45,664 nt of DNA, taken from NCBI RefSeq assembly GCF_000583655.1, contig NZ_BAKI01000020.1:1-45664 (forward strand), in the 5' to 3' direction. Shown here piece by piece: positions 27,001 to 37,541 of this stretch. Each line of letters begins with the position of its first letter. Positions within the stretch are counted from its first letter, which is position 1. The stretch comes from Lentilactobacillus farraginis DSM 18382 = JCM 14108. Lineage in GTDB: Bacteria > Bacillota > Bacilli > Lactobacillales > Lactobacillaceae. Position numbers and translations under genes: made by a program. The notes under the pieces were generated by a model. The model saw only the letters and a program-made list of their open reading frames with translations, was not told where the DNA came from and did not search any database.

Positions 27001-27059
27001 TTGCGTTATGACACGGTGTCACTAATTTACTCTAAGAGCATATCACAAAAATAACGCAA
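27001..27059. promoter_or_regulatory. Palindromic operator upstream of the MFS exporter
   Basis: TGACACGGTGTCA (27009-27021) is a perfect 13-base palindrome with a one-base centre, like a TetR-family operator. It lies inside a wider inverted repeat TTGCGTTAT (27001-27009)/ATAACGCAA (27051-27059). Both are 120-180 bases before the MFS start. The cognate repressor is not in the window. Confidence 0.55.
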
Positions 27060-27105
27060 TGTCATCTACCAACGTATTCAGTAACTTTTTTAGCTGCACT
27101 TTTAA

Positions 27106-27136
27106 TCAAAAAAAGAGTGCCAGGCAAAGGCACCCT
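27106..27136 (-). terminator. Terminator of the first yhgE
   Basis: On the minus strand GGGTGCC and GGCACTC form a stem around TTTGCCT, followed by T7-8. Confidence 0.85.
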
Positions 27137-27200
27137 TCAAAAAACGCGTAATGATCCTTAATTCAATTAAATTTTAAATAACCTTTTTCACTTTGTTAAG

Positions 27201-29359
27201 CTATCCCATTCCCGTCTTTTTAAAATCATCCAACAGTCGATCAGTATATTTCTTTAACGGTTTCTTTGTCGAAAGTCCAACCGTCAGCATTATAAGAGAC
27301 ATACAAATCAGAACGAAAAAGTCAATGACCACGGTTCCCATATTAGCGCCACCAATTGCTTCCCGAAAGCCGCCAACACTATAGGCAAACGGAAACAGTG
27401 GTTGAAAGATTCTAAAGAGCAATGGATTCAACTGAACCGGGTACATAGCTCCGCTCCCAGCCAATTGAACCGCCATCAGCATCACAATAAACGCTTTCCC
27501 TAAATTACCAAACAAGGCTGCCATGGTGTAAACAATAATTGTAAATGTCATTGAAGACAGCAAGCCAACCATTAAAAGCAGAAAAAAGCTGGCTACGTGA
27601 ATCCGTAAGATCAAGACTGCCGACAACAGGATAACCAACGTCTGAACCAACGATAACGTCCCAAATGTCAATAATTTACCCAAATACTCTTCTCGCACGG
27701 ATAGTCCCCTGAACTTAGCTAGTTTAGGAACTTTTGTTTTTAAAACTGCTACCAACATCGTACAGCCAACCCAGATCGAAAGTGCGATATAAGTCGGCGC
27801 AAACGCCGCACCAAAACTGTTTACTTTATAGATGTCCTCATTTTTTACCGTAAACGGCTGTGCCAATGCGCTGCCCATTAAATCAGGATTACTCTGCAGA
27901 ACCGTAATAATATCCGCAATATTATCATCACTGGTTAATTTTAGTTTATTACTAATGGCAACAATATCATTTTTATACGCCAGCAGCTGGTTCTCCAGCT
28001 TTCCAGAAGTAGTTGCGACCAGCCGGTTTCCTTGAATCGCCGTATCCAAAGATTGGTTATTAAGCTGTTTAACCTTTTTCAAATTCCCCAAAACATCCTG
28101 AGATGAATCGACAGTCGAAATCAGGTTGCTGCCAATGCCGGCCATCTGTTTTTTAACAGCCTGATTATATTGAATCAAGGCTGTACTTAAACCTGTAACC
28201 GTTTCAGACATACTGCTAATCATCTGGCGTCTCACGGCCGCACCCAGGCGACTATTTTGACTTGTTGTTTTTTTTAACTGCTTCAACTGCTGTTTTTGAG
28301 ACGCTGTCAATTGCTGAACGCTGGCTAATGCTTGATTAGATCATAGCTTTGCCGGGAGTGACTGATTTTATTAAATGATCTTGCAAATTCCAATAATGGT
28401 TGAACTTGACCGCTCAATAAATCTACCTGCAGCGTTAAATTATCGATTTTATTTTTAAAGTCACTCTGTGTTGCAGTAGTAGAGACATCGTCAAGCTGGT
28501 TGGCCAACGCTCTGATTTGCTTGGCAGTTGCGTTAACCCCTGCCAGATTTTGACCAAAATTAGTGAATGACCGGTTTATTGCCTGCCTAACCAGTGGCCG
28601 CATATTAGCAGTCGATGAACCCGATTGACTATCTAAATTAACATTCTGGGAGGCATTAATCACTGGTTTAAATTCGGTAAACGCCAGTGCCAGCGTATTT
28701 GACGTATCACTAATTGCCCCCAGAGAATTGGACGCCAAGCTCATACTATCACCAAGTGTAATAATAAAATCCTTCAAGTTTAAAATCTGAGTTTGATGTT
28801 CATCCGCTTTTCTCCCCGCAATGTTTAAATACGAAAAAATCGTTCGATTAACCTCGTAAATAAACTTTTGTCGAATTTTGGTAACCAATGTCTTGGCAGC
28901 CATTGCCGTAATTTTGGCTCCCATTGGGCTGTTCTTCGTGTTTGTCCGATACACAATCTGGGCTTTTTGCGGGTTAGCCGTCGCAATGCTGGTTAATTCT
29001 TTCGAAAAATCTGCCGGAATTTCAATTTCCGCATAATATTTCCCTTTTCGCAGCTTTTGGGCAGCTTCAGCGGCAGTGGTAAATTTCCAGCCGATTTGAT
29101 TATTTTTATGTAAATTGGCAATCACTTGGTTCCCCAGATTAATTTTCTGGCCGCGAAGATTAGTCCCTAAGTCCTTATTAACCACCGCTACGGAAATATT
29201 GTCCACTGCGGCCGGCTTATAGGGATCCCAAATTGCCCGGACATTAATTAGTGTATATAGACTCGGTAATAGGCACAGAACCGTTATGGTGACAAAGGCT
29301 GCCCGATAATTAAAAATTGCATGAAGATCTCGATGATAAATACTTCTAATATTAGCCAT
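27201..29359 (-). CDS. YhgE/Pip-family membrane protein, copy 1; frameshifted
   Basis: About 719 aa. One N-terminal span (AAFVTITVLCLLPSLYTLIN), a long extracellular helical/coiled-coil region (about 50-510), then five or six spans at the C-terminus with the ABC-2-like end (LFPFAYSVGGFREAIGG). YhgE/Pip proteins include the lactococcal phage infection protein and are tied to envelope export. The frame breaks near 28335; adding one base (CTAATC to CTAAATC) joins ISHSRQSYDL to NQALASVQQLTASQKQ. It is divergent from copy 2 and shares its architecture. Confidence 0.85.
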
Positions 29360-29400
29360 CCAACTAACTACCTTTCAAATCGCAAATTCCCCCTTTAAAT

Positions 29401-29445
29401 TCAAATACAAAAAAGGCCACAACAAAATATTCCGTTTTGTTTCGG
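29401..29445 (-). terminator. Terminator-like hairpin in the leader of yhgE copy 1
   Basis: On the minus strand GGCCGAAACAAAA pairs imperfectly with TTTTGTTGTGGCC and is followed by T6, ending about 40 bases before the yhgE start. It is in the same direction as the gene, so it may act as an attenuator. Confidence 0.55.
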
Positions 29446-29709
29446 CCCCAATAATGCCTATGTAATTATTAACGTCCCCATTACTTTCAGTTACTTTTAT
29501 TGTTCACAGTCAGTTAAAGCAATTTCTTTTTTCTTCAAAATATGACTGTTTTCTCACTCAGAATGCACTATAATAATTGTAATGCATTCGTTAATTATTA
29601 ACAAGTTACAATTATCCTGCCCATTAATCATTCTGGGCATATCGTACTTGTTAATGGTTAAGATCAGCGGGCAACCATTCTTATTAATTTAATACTGGAG
29701 GATTTTACT

Positions 29710-30395
29710 TTGAAAAAAATACTGATAATAATTTTAGGAACTCTAAGCAGCTTTTTCATTTTGATAACCCTCTTTACTTCCGCAAGCACTAGCGCAGCAG
29801 CCGTTGTTACATCAACTACAACGCTAACCAAAGCCCCATATCGCGCCGTCAGCGGTTATATTTACAGTTCTGCTGCACTTACTAAAAAAATTCATAACGC
29901 CGACCATTATCCCCTTACAACTTTCTATGCGACCCGCTCGGCAACCATTACCCGGTCAAACGGTAATAAAGCTGTCTACTACTATATCAAAAACGGTAAC
30001 AACAAGATTCGCGGCTGGATTTGGCGCGGCTATCTGGTCAGAATCATTAACATTCAGAAGCAAAAGGCGGCCATTAACAGGTTGGTTTCAACTATTGACT
30101 CGTTAACTACTGCCAATAAAACCAATATAACCACGCTTTTAAAAAAGATTCATAAAGCCGATCCACTGACAACACTACTAAAAGACATTCAATCTTTGTC
30201 GGCGACGATTACGAATCATTCGGATCTCAAAAAATAGCGACCATCTACCGGTTACTAAAAACAGATGGTCAAACCTTAGCAGCGATTTTCCAAAACGGAC
30301 TGGATAAATTATACACTGGTGTTATCGCACTTCACAATTTCAATAATCACGTCTTTGCATTAGCCCGGGGATTATTGGCGCTCACTCCTTCATAA
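29710..30395 (+). CDS. Secreted SH3/SLAP-like cell-surface protein, frameshifted
   Basis: Starts with TTG behind CTGGAGG. A signal peptide (MKKILIIILGTLSSFFILITL, cleavage probably near ASTSAAA) is followed by a surface-domain segment: GYIYSSAALTKKIHN, TTFYATRSATITRSNG, and KIRGWIWRGYLVR, typical of wall-associated repeats in lactobacilli. The frame appears to stop at 30237, but one A added to the A6 run at 30229-30234 opens 53 more codons (IATIYRLLKTDGQTL onward) to a stop at 30393-30395, giving about 228 aa. It lies 27 bases before yhgE copy 2, probably in one transcript. A TATAAT-like -10 at 29569-29574 may drive it. Confidence 0.7.
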
Positions 30396-30422
30396 ACGAA
30401 ATTTAACAAGGCGAGGTTATTT

Positions 30423-32594
30423 ATGCATACAATATTTAGACTTTTGATCAGAGATTTTAAAAATATCTTTCGCAGCCGACCAGTGTTGATCACACTGATC
30501 GCTTTTTGTGTTATTCCGGCACTCTATGCCTTACTCAACATTAAAGCTTCTTGGAATCCATATGCCCAAGCCAACACCCGGCGGCTGCCAATTGCCGTTA
30601 TTAATAATGATGAGGGCAGTATCGTCAATGGAAAAAGCCTCAACGTTGGCGATCAGGTCATTGGCGAACTCAAAAAGAACCATGAAATTAACTGGGTAAT
30701 CACTAACGATTGGCAGGGAAACAATGGCTTGGATCAGGGAAAATATTATGCATTAATTGAAATTCCCAATGATTTTTCGAGCCGGTTGGCAACGCTGGCC
30801 AGCGGCAATCCTCAAAAGCCCAAAGTTATTTACAAATCCAATGAAAAGTTAAATCCTGCTGCAACCATTATTTCCGGACAGGCCCGCGACACGCTAACGC
30901 AAAGAATTCGAACTAATTTTACAAAGATTACCGGTCGCGAAATCCTTCAGGAAATGAATGCCGTTGGTGACAAGCTGAACACCAAAAAGCCCCAAATTCT
31001 TCAAATCAGAACCTCGCTGCTTAACGCAATCACAACGATTAATAAGACTAAAACCTATTTAAACCACCTAAGCAATAATTCAAATGATGTTCAGGATTAT
31101 CTCAAAAATATTAATCAGGACATCCCTAAAATTTCAGCTCAAATCACGCATCTCCAAGCCATCGTCAACCACGGCAGAAGTCTTAATCAGGCGACCAATC
31201 GAACCATTGATTCCGCCCGAAGCACCCTTTCAAACGGCTTTGACAGTCTCCGTTCACAAAATGACCGGGTTCAGTCAATTCTAACCAACCTGGCCACAAT
31301 GCTTAACGCAAAAAGCAACTCGTCGCTCTTAAAAGCCGAAGTCGTTCAGGTAACGGCATTAAACGATGCCATGGTAGATCAGATTAATACGCTGCTGAGG
31401 GCCTTGGATGTTATCAACAACCTCCTTCCAAATAATGGGGCAACTTCGTTAATTCGATCATTGGCAACGCTCAAATCAAGCCTTAAGGGCCAGCAAACAA
31501 CCATTTCAAAATTAAATCAGCTTATCAGCCAACGCCATCGGGCAACATCAAAAACTCGGACACTTATCAACCATTTAACAAGCAAAGATGATCAGCTTTC
31601 AACCAATATCGATAAGGCCGCTAATACATTTAACGCCACAACCACCCAATCCTTGGACAATCTCGACAGCATCAACAGTAACAGCCTTAATAACGACAAT
31701 TCGGTAACCCAGACCCTACAAAATCTGGTTACCGAACTGCAAGCCCTGCAAAGTGCCGGCAGTTCGGCAAGTAAGCTCTCGTCAGGTAGAATCGATAAAG
31801 TAAATGACCGACTTGATAATGTTCAAGACACCCTTCGTGATTTGGACCAAAAAGCGCATTTTATCAACAATAAAAATCTTACTGAGTTGACCAACCTTTT
31901 GGAAAAGGATCCCGACCTTTCCAACTTATTATCTTCACCTATCAGCCTTAAAAGTACTGAGCTTTATAACCTTGGAAAATTCGGTTACGCGGCAATGCCT
32001 TTCTATGCCGTGCTCTCAATCTGGGTCGGAATTGTGCTTTTAACAGCCATCGTCACTTGGCATTACAAATTGCCCAAAAACAGTCGATTGCCGCGGCCAT
32101 CGCTTCTACAACAGTACATTGGCAAACTGCTGCTTTTTATGACTTTTTCATTTTCGCAGACTACTTTTGCACTCTTAGGTGAACTACTCATTCTGGGAAT
32201 TCGCCCCAGCAGCCTTTGGGCATTGCTGATTGTTGCCTACACAACGACGTTTATTTTTTCAGTTATCCTGTTCTCACTGGTATTTTTATTTGGCAATGCC
32301 GGCAAAGTCTTTGGCGTTTTAATGCTGATCGTTCAAATTTTTGGAACGGGCGGGATTTATCCACTGGAGACTATCCCGCATGATTTGGCAGCGCTGGCAC
32401 CACTACTGCCATTTACGTATGCCATTCGCGCCTTTCGAGAAGCCATTGCCGGCCCCGACTGGGGGGTACTTGGCCACCTTCTTTTGGCGCTGGCTGTTTT
32501 TGGTAGTATTTTCCTGTTACTGACACCACTAAAACGTTTCTTTATTCGGCCGGTTAAAATGCTCGAGGAGGGCATGCGTCGTTCAAAATTATAA
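30423..32594 (+). CDS. YhgE/Pip-family membrane protein, copy 2
   Basis: 723 aa, intact. One N-terminal span (LITLIAFCVIPALYALLN), a long extracellular region rich in Asn/Ser/Leu helices (about 170-500, coiled-coil-like), then six C-terminal spans with FGNAGKVFGVLMLIVQIFG and LLPFTYAIRAFREAIAGPD. Same layout as copy 1. It has an AAGGCGAGG site and follows the secreted SH3-like gene. Function is unknown beyond the family; phage receptor or envelope export are the usual suggestions. Confidence 0.88.
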   Translation: MHTIFRLLIRDFKNIFRSRPVLITLIAFCVIPALYALLNIKASWNPYAQANTRRLPIAVINNDEGSIVNGKSLNVGDQVIGELKKNHEINWVITNDWQGNNGLDQGKYYALIEIPNDFSSRLATLASGNPQKPKVIYKSNEKLNPAATIISGQARDTLTQRIRTNFTKITGREILQEMNAVGDKLNTKKPQILQIRTSLLNAITTINKTKTYLNHLSNNSNDVQDYLKNINQDIPKISAQITHLQAIVNHGRSLNQATNRTIDSARSTLSNGFDSLRSQNDRVQSILTNLATMLNAKSNSSLLKAEVVQVTALNDAMVDQINTLLRALDVINNLLPNNGATSLIRSLATLKSSLKGQQTTISKLNQLISQRHRATSKTRTLINHLTSKDDQLSTNIDKAANTFNATTTQSLDNLDSINSNSLNNDNSVTQTLQNLVTELQALQSAGSSASKLSSGRIDKVNDRLDNVQDTLRDLDQKAHFINNKNLTELTNLLEKDPDLSNLLSSPISLKSTELYNLGKFGYAAMPFYAVLSIWVGIVLLTAIVTWHYKLPKNSRLPRPSLLQQYIGKLLLFMTFSFSQTTFALLGELLILGIRPSSLWALLIVAYTTTFIFSVILFSLVFLFGNAGKVFGVLMLIVQIFGTGGIYPLETIPHDLAALAPLLPFTYAIRAFREAIAGPDWGVLGHLLLALAVFGSIFLLLTPLKRFFIRPVKMLEEGMRRSKL

Positions 32595-32600
32595 ACAAGT

Positions 32601-32656
32601 AAAAACAGCGGCACTTTTGAGTCGGATTAACATTACTCAAAAATGCCGCTGTTTTT
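32601..32656. terminator. Bidirectional terminator between yhgE2 and ppx
   Basis: CAGCGGCACTTTTGAGT pairs with ACTCAAAAATGCCGCTG, with T5 downstream and A5 upstream. Confidence 0.92.
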
Positions 32657-32666
32657 ATTATTCAGT

Positions 32667-33617
32667 TTAAATTAGTTTTTTTGCTACGTTTTCTTTCAAA
32701 ATATCGTGCAGTCGCTCAAATAAAATCCCCTCTCTTAAACCACTGGTTGAAAACGTAATTTTATCCGAATCCAAGTAATTCATTAGAAAAATGACCGGAA
32801 TCAAACCACCAACAATAATATCGGCCCGATCCTTACTAATTCCCGGCACCTGTTTTCGACCGGCCAAATCATGGCTGACAATGTTCTCAAAGGTTTTGTT
32901 AACTTGGGTGTCTTTTAATTGGTAACCGTGAATATCATCAATATCCAAAAAATTGTTCAGCCGGCGATTGATTTTTGCCAGCGTTCGATTACTGCCACCC
33001 AATCCAATAATCGGTAGGTTAAGGCCGTTTTTAAGCCACCAGACACTTTGGAAAATCTCGTTCACAAAAATAACGGCCTTAAAAAGCTGTTCCGGTAAAA
33101 TCTTGTCTCCCAAATCAAATTTAGAGGAAAGGGTTACCGAGCCAATTGGAATGCTAATCAAATTAGTTACTTTACCGTTTTGAACCAGGATAATTTCGGC
33201 ACTGGCGCCCCCTGTATCAATAATAACCTCATTGGTTGCCGGCAATGTCTCACTGACACCAATATAATCATAGTAGGCTTCTTGAGCACCAGAAATAACT
33301 TCCAGCTTGATACCGATTTCTGACTTAACCTTTTTTAAAAATTCCTTTTGATTAGCTGCCTGACGCACTGCTGCCGTTGCAACCGCCTTTAACTTTAAGT
33401 TTTCCAATTTGGAATAAACTTCCTTGAACGAACGAAGTGCCGCCAGTGTTCGTTCAATTGCATCCGGCTGAAGGATTTTTTCAGGCCCCATATTTTCTGA
33501 AAGTCGCACGTATTCCTTCATCTGCGTCACATTATCATACGTTCCATCCTCGTTGATTCGGCTAACCGTCATTCGAACCGAATTGGATCCCAAATCAATT
33601 ACGGCAAAATTTTCCAT
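32667..33617 (-). CDS. ppx: Exopolyphosphatase, Ppx/GppA family
   Basis: 316 aa with the ASKHA fold: phosphate loop AVIDLGSNSVRMTV (5-18), VATAAVRQA, IDTGGASAEI (phosphate 2) and LGGSNRTLA. It would release phosphate from polyphosphate chains or hydrolyse pppGpp. Without the C-terminal HD domain it is the short type. Its ATG overlaps the ppk stop (TAATG), so it is third in a coupled ppx-HD/ppk/ppx operon. Confidence 0.9.
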   Translation of the reverse strand: MENFAVIDLGSNSVRMTVSRINEDGTYDNVTQMKEYVRLSENMGPEKILQPDAIERTLAALRSFKEVYSKLENLKLKAVATAAVRQAANQKEFLKKVKSEIGIKLEVISGAQEAYYDYIGVSETLPATNEVIIDTGGASAEIILVQNGKVTNLISIPIGSVTLSSKFDLGDKILPEQLFKAVIFVNEIFQSVWWLKNGLNLPIIGLGGSNRTLAKINRRLNNFLDIDDIHGYQLKDTQVNKTFENIVSHDLAGRKQVPGISKDRADIIVGGLIPVIFLMNYLDSDKITFSTSGLREGILFERLHDILKENVAKKLI

Positions 33618-35789
33618 TACGCTTCATTTCCCCCATCCTGGTCTTCATCACTTAACGGGTCAGGCTGATTTTCAGGCTCATCATCGGCTGAAATTGATTA
33701 GGATTCTGCTTATGAGATTCCGACTGCTGCTTTTTCGCCAATTTTGTTGCTTGATCCGCAAAAAATTCTTGAGAATTAAGCGGTGCCCGTCCCCGGCGGT
33801 CAACACGCTTATAAGTTCCGTCCGCGTCAAGCACCCGTGTTTTGACATTATCATCCCACATTGCGCGATAAATATCTAATACCTTTGTGTTAAATCAGGC
33901 TGCTCAACTGGGAATAACTGTTCAACCCGACGGTTTAAGTTACGCGTCATCAAATCAGCAGACGACAGGTAAACCTGTTTTTCACCGTCAAAATCAAAAA
34001 TATAAATCCGGCTGTGTTCCAAAAATCGGCCAACAATTGAATGAACCTGAATCGTGTCACTGATGCCCTTAATGCCCGTCTTTAAACAACAGATTCCCCG
34101 GACAATCAAATTGATCTCGACACCAGCATGAGAAGCTTCATACATTTTGGCAATCATATCTTTGTCAGAAAGTGAGTTCATCTTCATTTGAACGCGCACC
34201 GGACGCCCTGCTTTGGCATACTCAATTGCCTGATCCAATCTGTCGGTAATAAATTCTCGAATACCTTTAGGTGAAATATGCAGTTTATGGAAATACGGTG
34301 GTCGCGAATAACCTGACAGCATGTTGAAAATGTTTGTCACATCAATACCAATGTCGTTATTTGCCGTCAATAAACCAATATCAGTATAGAAATGGGCAGT
34401 GACATCATTATAATTTCCCGTTCCCAAATGAACATAACGCCGAATACCGCTTTCCTCACGGCGAACAACCAACGACAGCTTGGAATGGGTTTTTAAACCA
34501 ACCAGGCCATAGATTACGTGACAGCCCATTCGCTCAAGTTGACGTGCCCAATGAACATTGTTTTCCTCATCAAATCGGGCTTTAACTTCGACTAAAACCG
34601 TTACCTGTTTACCATTTTGAGCAGCCCGGCCCAGATATTTGATAATCGGTGAATTTCCGGAAACCCGGTAAAGCGTCATCTTAATCGCTAAGACTTCTTT
34701 GTCAATTGATGCTTGGCGAATAAATTCAACAACGGAATCGAATTTATCGTAGGGATGCTGCATTAACCAATCGTGTTTTTGAATAGCTTCAAAAATATTA
34801 TGGTCCGAATTAAGTGCTTCAGGTTGATAAGGCTTAAATGGTGGATACTTCAGATCATCATGACCCGTAACCGCACTGGCCAACTTACCTAAGAAGGTCA
34901 AATCAATCGGGCCATTCACTTCATAAACGGAATCTTCATCGGTTTCCAGTTCGCGAACCAATCGTTTCCGCAATTTCTTACTGATATCGGAGTCAACTTC
35001 CAACCGGATAACTTTCCCGTGTTCACGAAGTTTCAATTGCTGCTGGACTTTCTTTAAAAGATCCGAAGTATCCTCTTCGGCCACATCCAGATCCATGTCC
35101 CGAATAACCCGAAAAGTGGAAACCTCTTGAATATCATAGTTAACAAATAATTGATCCACAAACTGTTTAACAATCTCTTCCAACAGTATAAAATCATTCT
35201 CCGCACCCGGCAGCTTAACTACCCGCGGGAAGATACTCGGTACTTGTAGCGTCGCGTACAATGACTTATCATCGCCTTTTTTATTAAGCCGCAACGATAA
35301 GTTCAACGTATCATTACTAATAAATGGAAACGGTCGTGAACTGTCGTCTGCCATTGGTGTCAAGACCGGATACAATTCATCATGAAAATAGCTCTTAATA
35401 AATTGATATTGTTCCTCGCTTAAATCAGTCACTTTCAAAAGTCGAATGCCAACCTGTCGAATTGCCGGCAGAATAATTCGATTCAAAGTCGTATACTGCT
35501 TAACCAATTGTTCATGCGACTTGTCGTTAACTGCTTTTAACTGCTGAGCTGCTGATAATCCAGAAGCATCTCGGCCATCCCATTTTACCTCGGTCAACTT
35601 GGCAAGTGAGGCCACCCGAACCATTACAAACTCATCCATATTACTTTGGGTAATCCCCAAGAACTTCACCCGTTCCAATAACGGATTACTTTTATCCCGC
35701 GATTCTTCAAGAACCCGGTCATTAAAATTAAGCCAACTTAACTCACGGTTTGTGTAGTAATGTGGATCTTCATAATCAATCTTTGCCAT
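33617..35789 (-). CDS. ppk: Polyphosphate kinase 1, two frame breaks near the C-terminus
   Basis: About 724 aa; makes polyphosphate reversibly from ATP. The N-terminal domain begins YTNRELSWLNFNDRVLEE; catalytic histidine regions are LKTHSKLSLVVRRE and FLEHSRIYIFDF, both phospholipase-D-like. The first break near 33884 is repaired by one A (CAAAGG to CAAAAGG), giving LTQKVLDIYRAMWDDNVKTR. The second near 33691 is repaired by one T, giving an acidic tail (SADDEPENQPDPLSDEDQ) ending at the TAA that overlaps the ppx ATG. The start at 35789 overlaps the previous stop in the same TAATG manner. Confidence 0.92.
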
Positions 35790-37330
35790 TAATCTTTCAC
35801 CCCTCTTTGTTTTAATACTGCTTTTAATCCGTAAGTTTCTTGGAAGAAATGACTCTTGGAATTAAAAATCCAGTTTTCATAAGCCAGGTTGGCATTACTA
35901 TATACGGTAATGACCACACTGTGACTCTTGATGGATACCGAAATCTTTTTGATTTTCTGTTGTCGATCGTCATCCAATGCATCCGCCAACCTTAAAATAG
36001 CTGCCAACTTGGATATCAACCGTCTGTTCTCTGCCGAAATTTGACTAAAATGGCTTAAATCTTCGCTGGGCGTTGTTGAACTGTGGTACCGGGCAATTGC
36101 CGCTATAACCGCCCGCTCTTCACGTGATAAGCCAATAATGTCAGAGTGTCGAATAATATATTCAGAATGAATATAATGTGCATGAATGCCAACATAGTTA
36201 CCAACATCGTGTAAGATTGAAGCAACTTGTAATAAAACCCGTTCACGACCGCCCAACATGTGCAACGGTTTCAACTGGTCAAATAAGTGAAGCGCAAATT
36301 TAGTAACCAAATCTCTATGAACCGGCTCGACATCATAATGGTCCGCCAAATTAATCGCCATTGTAATTGTCTGATACGTAAAATCATGTTTTGAAAATCC
36401 CAAGGCTACTTCTTCATTGTTAACCAGCCCGTCAACAATTCCCGAATCTGAAAAACTTAGTTCCTTGGCTCCCGTCAACTGGATAACCCGACGAATTAGT
36501 AACAATTCCGGTAAAATTAGTGGAACCGCATCTTCACTAACCAAAAGCTGTTCAATCAGATACTGATCCGATGCATCCACAATATCATCAACCAAATCAT
36601 TAAAAGCTGAAACTGGCAGAGATGTCAACGAATCATCTTTTTCATAATGACTAACCAAACCTCTGATTGGTGATGTGCCGAGTAAAACAATTTTTGTGGG
36701 ACTTGGATTCGAAACCAAGCTGGCTAAATCACCCATATCAAAATCATTTAATTTACTGTCAATATAATCATTTAAAACGCCGGTTGAATTTGGTGCCGAC
36801 TGCCGCAAGCTTTGCAAATCTTCGGCAATTTTAATCGGTCCCAAAGCAAAATTGGTCGATGTAACAAATTTGCCACCGTCAAAGCGGGTTACCGAAGTAT
36901 TTCCGGAAGTAATCCCAACCAGGTAGACAATCCCATGACTAGCTTTCTTTTTATCTTTAAGTTCCAACGAAATATTCTGGTTACGGTAATAAGCTTCCTC
37001 ACTCATTGACAGCCAGCGAACCTCAAGCCCGGTATGCAGAAAGAACTGATCCGCCATAAAGTCTGCATTAACTGCCTGCGATAATGCCTGACTACCCCAC
37101 AATTGATAATTTTCAACTCCGTAATCGTGCAGAATTTGAACAAATCCCGTTAATGCTTCAACAACTTTACTAACCGTTTCAAATTGCACGGGCTGATCAC
37201 GATAAACATCGTCACCGAGGTTAATTTCCTTTGTTACCCGTTCAAGTGATTTATGAGTCTTCAAGTTAACAATCAACAGCTCAACACCTGTCACGTTAAC
37301 CATCATTACTCCAAAATATTTTTGAGCCAT
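35789..37330 (-). CDS. Ppx/GppA phosphatase with C-terminal HD domain
   Basis: 513 aa. The N-terminal ASKHA part is degenerate relative to the short Ppx (VNVTGVELLIVNLKTHKSL; VGITSGNTSVTRFDGGKF). The C-terminal part has HD-type metal motifs: ASILHDVGNYVGIHAHYIHSEY with His-Asp and further His, and RLADALDDDRQQ. It could be an exopolyphosphatase, a guanosine pentaphosphatase or a regulator of the pair. The start at 37330 sits behind GGGAGAG; an ATG at 37345 overlaps that site and is rejected. First gene of the polyphosphate operon. Confidence 0.85.
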   Translation of the reverse strand: MAQKYFGVMMVNVTGVELLIVNLKTHKSLERVTKEINLGDDVYRDQPVQFETVSKVVEALTGFVQILHDYGVENYQLWGSQALSQAVNADFMADQFFLHTGLEVRWLSMSEEAYYRNQNISLELKDKKKASHGIVYLVGITSGNTSVTRFDGGKFVTSTNFALGPIKIAEDLQSLRQSAPNSTGVLNDYIDSKLNDFDMGDLASLVSNPSPTKIVLLGTSPIRGLVSHYEKDDSLTSLPVSAFNDLVDDIVDASDQYLIEQLLVSEDAVPLILPELLLIRRVIQLTGAKELSFSDSGIVDGLVNNEEVALGFSKHDFTYQTITMAINLADHYDVEPVHRDLVTKFALHLFDQLKPLHMLGGRERVLLQVASILHDVGNYVGIHAHYIHSEYIIRHSDIIGLSREERAVIAAIARYHSSTTPSEDLSHFSQISAENRRLISKLAAILRLADALDDDRQQKIKKISVSIKSHSVVITVYSNANLAYENWIFNSKSHFFQETYGLKAVLKQRGVKD

Positions 37331-37406
37331 GTGATACTCTCCCATTTTGACATTGTTTTTATCAATTATTATTCTTTTATGCTAGTATACAATAGTTTCC
37401 CGGTCA

Positions 37407-37434
37407 TTGATTCATAGTTGCGATAAAATATATG
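37407..37434 (+). promoter_or_regulatory. Possible promoter of the aldo/keto reductase gene
   Basis: TTGATT (37407-37412) and TATATG (37429-37434), spacer 16, in the divergent gap to the polyphosphate operon. Confidence 0.35.
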
Positions 37435-37541
37435 CAACTTTTACATAGTAAATTTAAAATTTCCAATCTATGTATTTATCGTTCGGACTTAAATCGTTTA
37501 AAATAGAGTTGCACCAAATAAACAAGAAAGAAGTGGCTTTA

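Noticed and set aside
30238-30395. Non-coding spacer between the SH3-like gene and yhgE2
   Set aside because: It is open in one frame right up to a stop 27 bases before yhgE2 and joins the upstream gene with a single added A.
33652-33861. Separate 69-aa ORF between ppx and ppk
   Set aside because: Its sequence is the continuation of polyphosphate kinase after a one-base deletion.
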